Assembly (NCBI GenBank): GCA_016193115.1
Contig: JACPSV010000002.1
Span: 1-6,016, forward strand
Length of the DNA stretch: 6,016 nucleotides
Direction: 5' to 3'
Source: Elusimicrobiota bacterium
GTDB lineage: Bacteria; Elusimicrobiota; Elusimicrobia; 2-02-FULL-39-32
This document shows, piece after piece, positions 5,412-6,016 of this stretch (position 1 is the first letter of the stretch; every line of letters begins with the position of its first letter). Under the pieces are notes generated by a model that saw nothing but the letters and a program-made list of their open reading frames with translations, ran no database searches and was not told the DNA's origin. The position numbers and the translations under genes are program-made.

Positions 5412-6016
5412 TGCAGAAAAAAGAGTGGGTGTACAAGAAACCGGATCCAAAGAAGGTGGAAGAACTTTCCCGCGCCATGGGTATCTCTTCTATCTTGGCA
5501 ACGTTGCTTGTCAACCGGAACCTCACGGCCGCCAAAGAGGTGGAAAGCTTTCTGAATCCCGACTATTCGCATTTCTACAACCCTTTTCTCCTGCCGGACA
5601 TGGAGAAAGCGGTTTTGCGCGTGAGAGAAGCGATTGAGGCTCTCTCGATATTAGTGCGAACATTGAAATCGTTGGGCGCCCAGGTAGACTGGCTGGTCCC
5701 GTCCCGGGAAGGGTACGGACTCCACCGTCCTCTCTTAGAAAAATGTTTCCAGTCCGGAGTGCGTCTCGTGATCACGGTGGACTGCGGCACTTCCGCGGTG
5801 GAAGAGATTGAATTTGCCCGGACACTGGGATTGGACGTCATCGTCACAGACCATCATTTGCCGCCTCCCAGGTTGCCCAACGCCTGCGCGATTATCAATC
5901 CTAATCGGGAAGATTCTCTGTATCCCGCGAAAGAGGCGGCGGGCTGCCTGATTGCGTTTAAGTTCGCGTACGCTTTGATGTTTTCGTTCAACAGGAACTT
6001 CAATCAGGACTACTGC
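5411..6016 (+). CDS. recJ: RecJ-like single-strand DNA exonuclease, N-terminal part; motif I missing; runs off the window
   Basis: RecJ proteins are DHH-family 5'-3' single-strand DNA exonucleases used in recombination and mismatch repair. The frame is open for 202 codons to the window end, against roughly 560 or more residues expected. The N-terminus (WVYKK near 6-10, FLNPDY near 47-52, LLPDMEKAV near 60-68) is typical. EGYGL (100-104), ITVDCGTSA (121-129, D124) and VTDHH (145-149) match later motifs. Between REAIE (72-76) and ILVRTLKSLGA (80-90), about 17-18 residues usually present are absent in frame. That segment normally contains a core beta strand and DYDxDG, which supplies two metal-binding Asp. 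The span before EGYGL is also about two residues short. If the sequence is correct, this copy should lack normal nuclease activity. Alternatives are a degenerating gene, an inactive DHH paralogue, or a local assembly error. Translation appears coupled to the preceding gene (TAATG). Confidence 0.85.
   Translation, partial: MQKKEWVYKKPDPKKVEELSRAMGISSILATLLVNRNLTAAKEVESFLNPDYSHFYNPFLLPDMEKAVLRVREAIEALSILVRTLKSLGAQVDWLVPSREGYGLHRPLLEKCFQSGVRLVITVDCGTSAVEEIEFARTLGLDVIVTDHHLPPPRLPNACAIINPNREDSLYPAKEAAGCLIAFKFAYALMFSFNRNFNQDYC

Noticed and set aside
5425..5847. Short open frames on both strands inside the recJ region (5425-5637 plus, 5575-5847 minus)
   Set aside because: The true RecJ frame (5411 to the window end) has family motifs throughout; these are other-frame readings. 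I checked that the motif I loss is not a frameshift into one of them: similarity continues in the same frame on both sides.

Overview
The window reads as a compact bacterial chromosome segment, about half G+C. It holds two divergent transcription units that meet, functionally, at ribose 5-phosphate. Nothing in it is a reliable taxonomic marker. The split transketolase, the Gram-positive/thermophile-type pyrimidine-nucleoside phosphorylase, the trimeric-type purine nucleoside phosphorylase and the two kinds of REP-like repeat would suit an uncultivated lineage such as Elusimicrobiota or Omnitrophota. That is an impression from memory, not a demonstrated assignment. The start of the window looks like a contig end, so a metagenome assembly is likely.

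Positions 1-120 form one perfect palindrome that duplicates, in inverted orientation, the last codons of the transketolase C-terminal subunit gene. Positions 82-1889 (minus strand) carry the two transketolase subunit genes, N-terminal subunit first, with overlapping stop and start. Positions 1890-2078 separate the divergent units and contain a 75-bp inverted pair of REP-type hairpins (REPIN/BIME-like). They also contain a possible promoter for the rightward operon.

Positions 2079-5411 (plus strand) carry three tightly packed nucleoside-salvage genes: phosphopentomutase (deoB), purine nucleoside phosphorylase and pyrimidine-nucleoside phosphorylase. All junctions overlap. The phosphorylases split nucleosides into a base plus (deoxy)ribose 1-phosphate. 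Phosphopentomutase converts the sugar to the 5-phosphate, and ribose 5-phosphate is a substrate of the divergently encoded transketolase. Together the genes can move nucleoside pentoses into the non-oxidative pentose phosphate pathway. No deoC, transporter or deo regulator is in view.

A recJ-like gene starts at 5411, overlaps the previous stop by one base and runs off the right end. It lacks, in frame, the segment that normally carries RecJ motif I (the DYDxDG metal-binding aspartates), while the later VDCG and TDHH motifs are intact. This is the most unusual protein-level feature here. It may be a degenerate or catalytically altered RecJ, or a local deletion or assembly error.

I found no RNA gene, CRISPR array, transposase gene or phage gene. 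No previously undescribed multi-gene system is evident. The points worth a second look are the recJ lesion, the terminal palindrome and the repeats.
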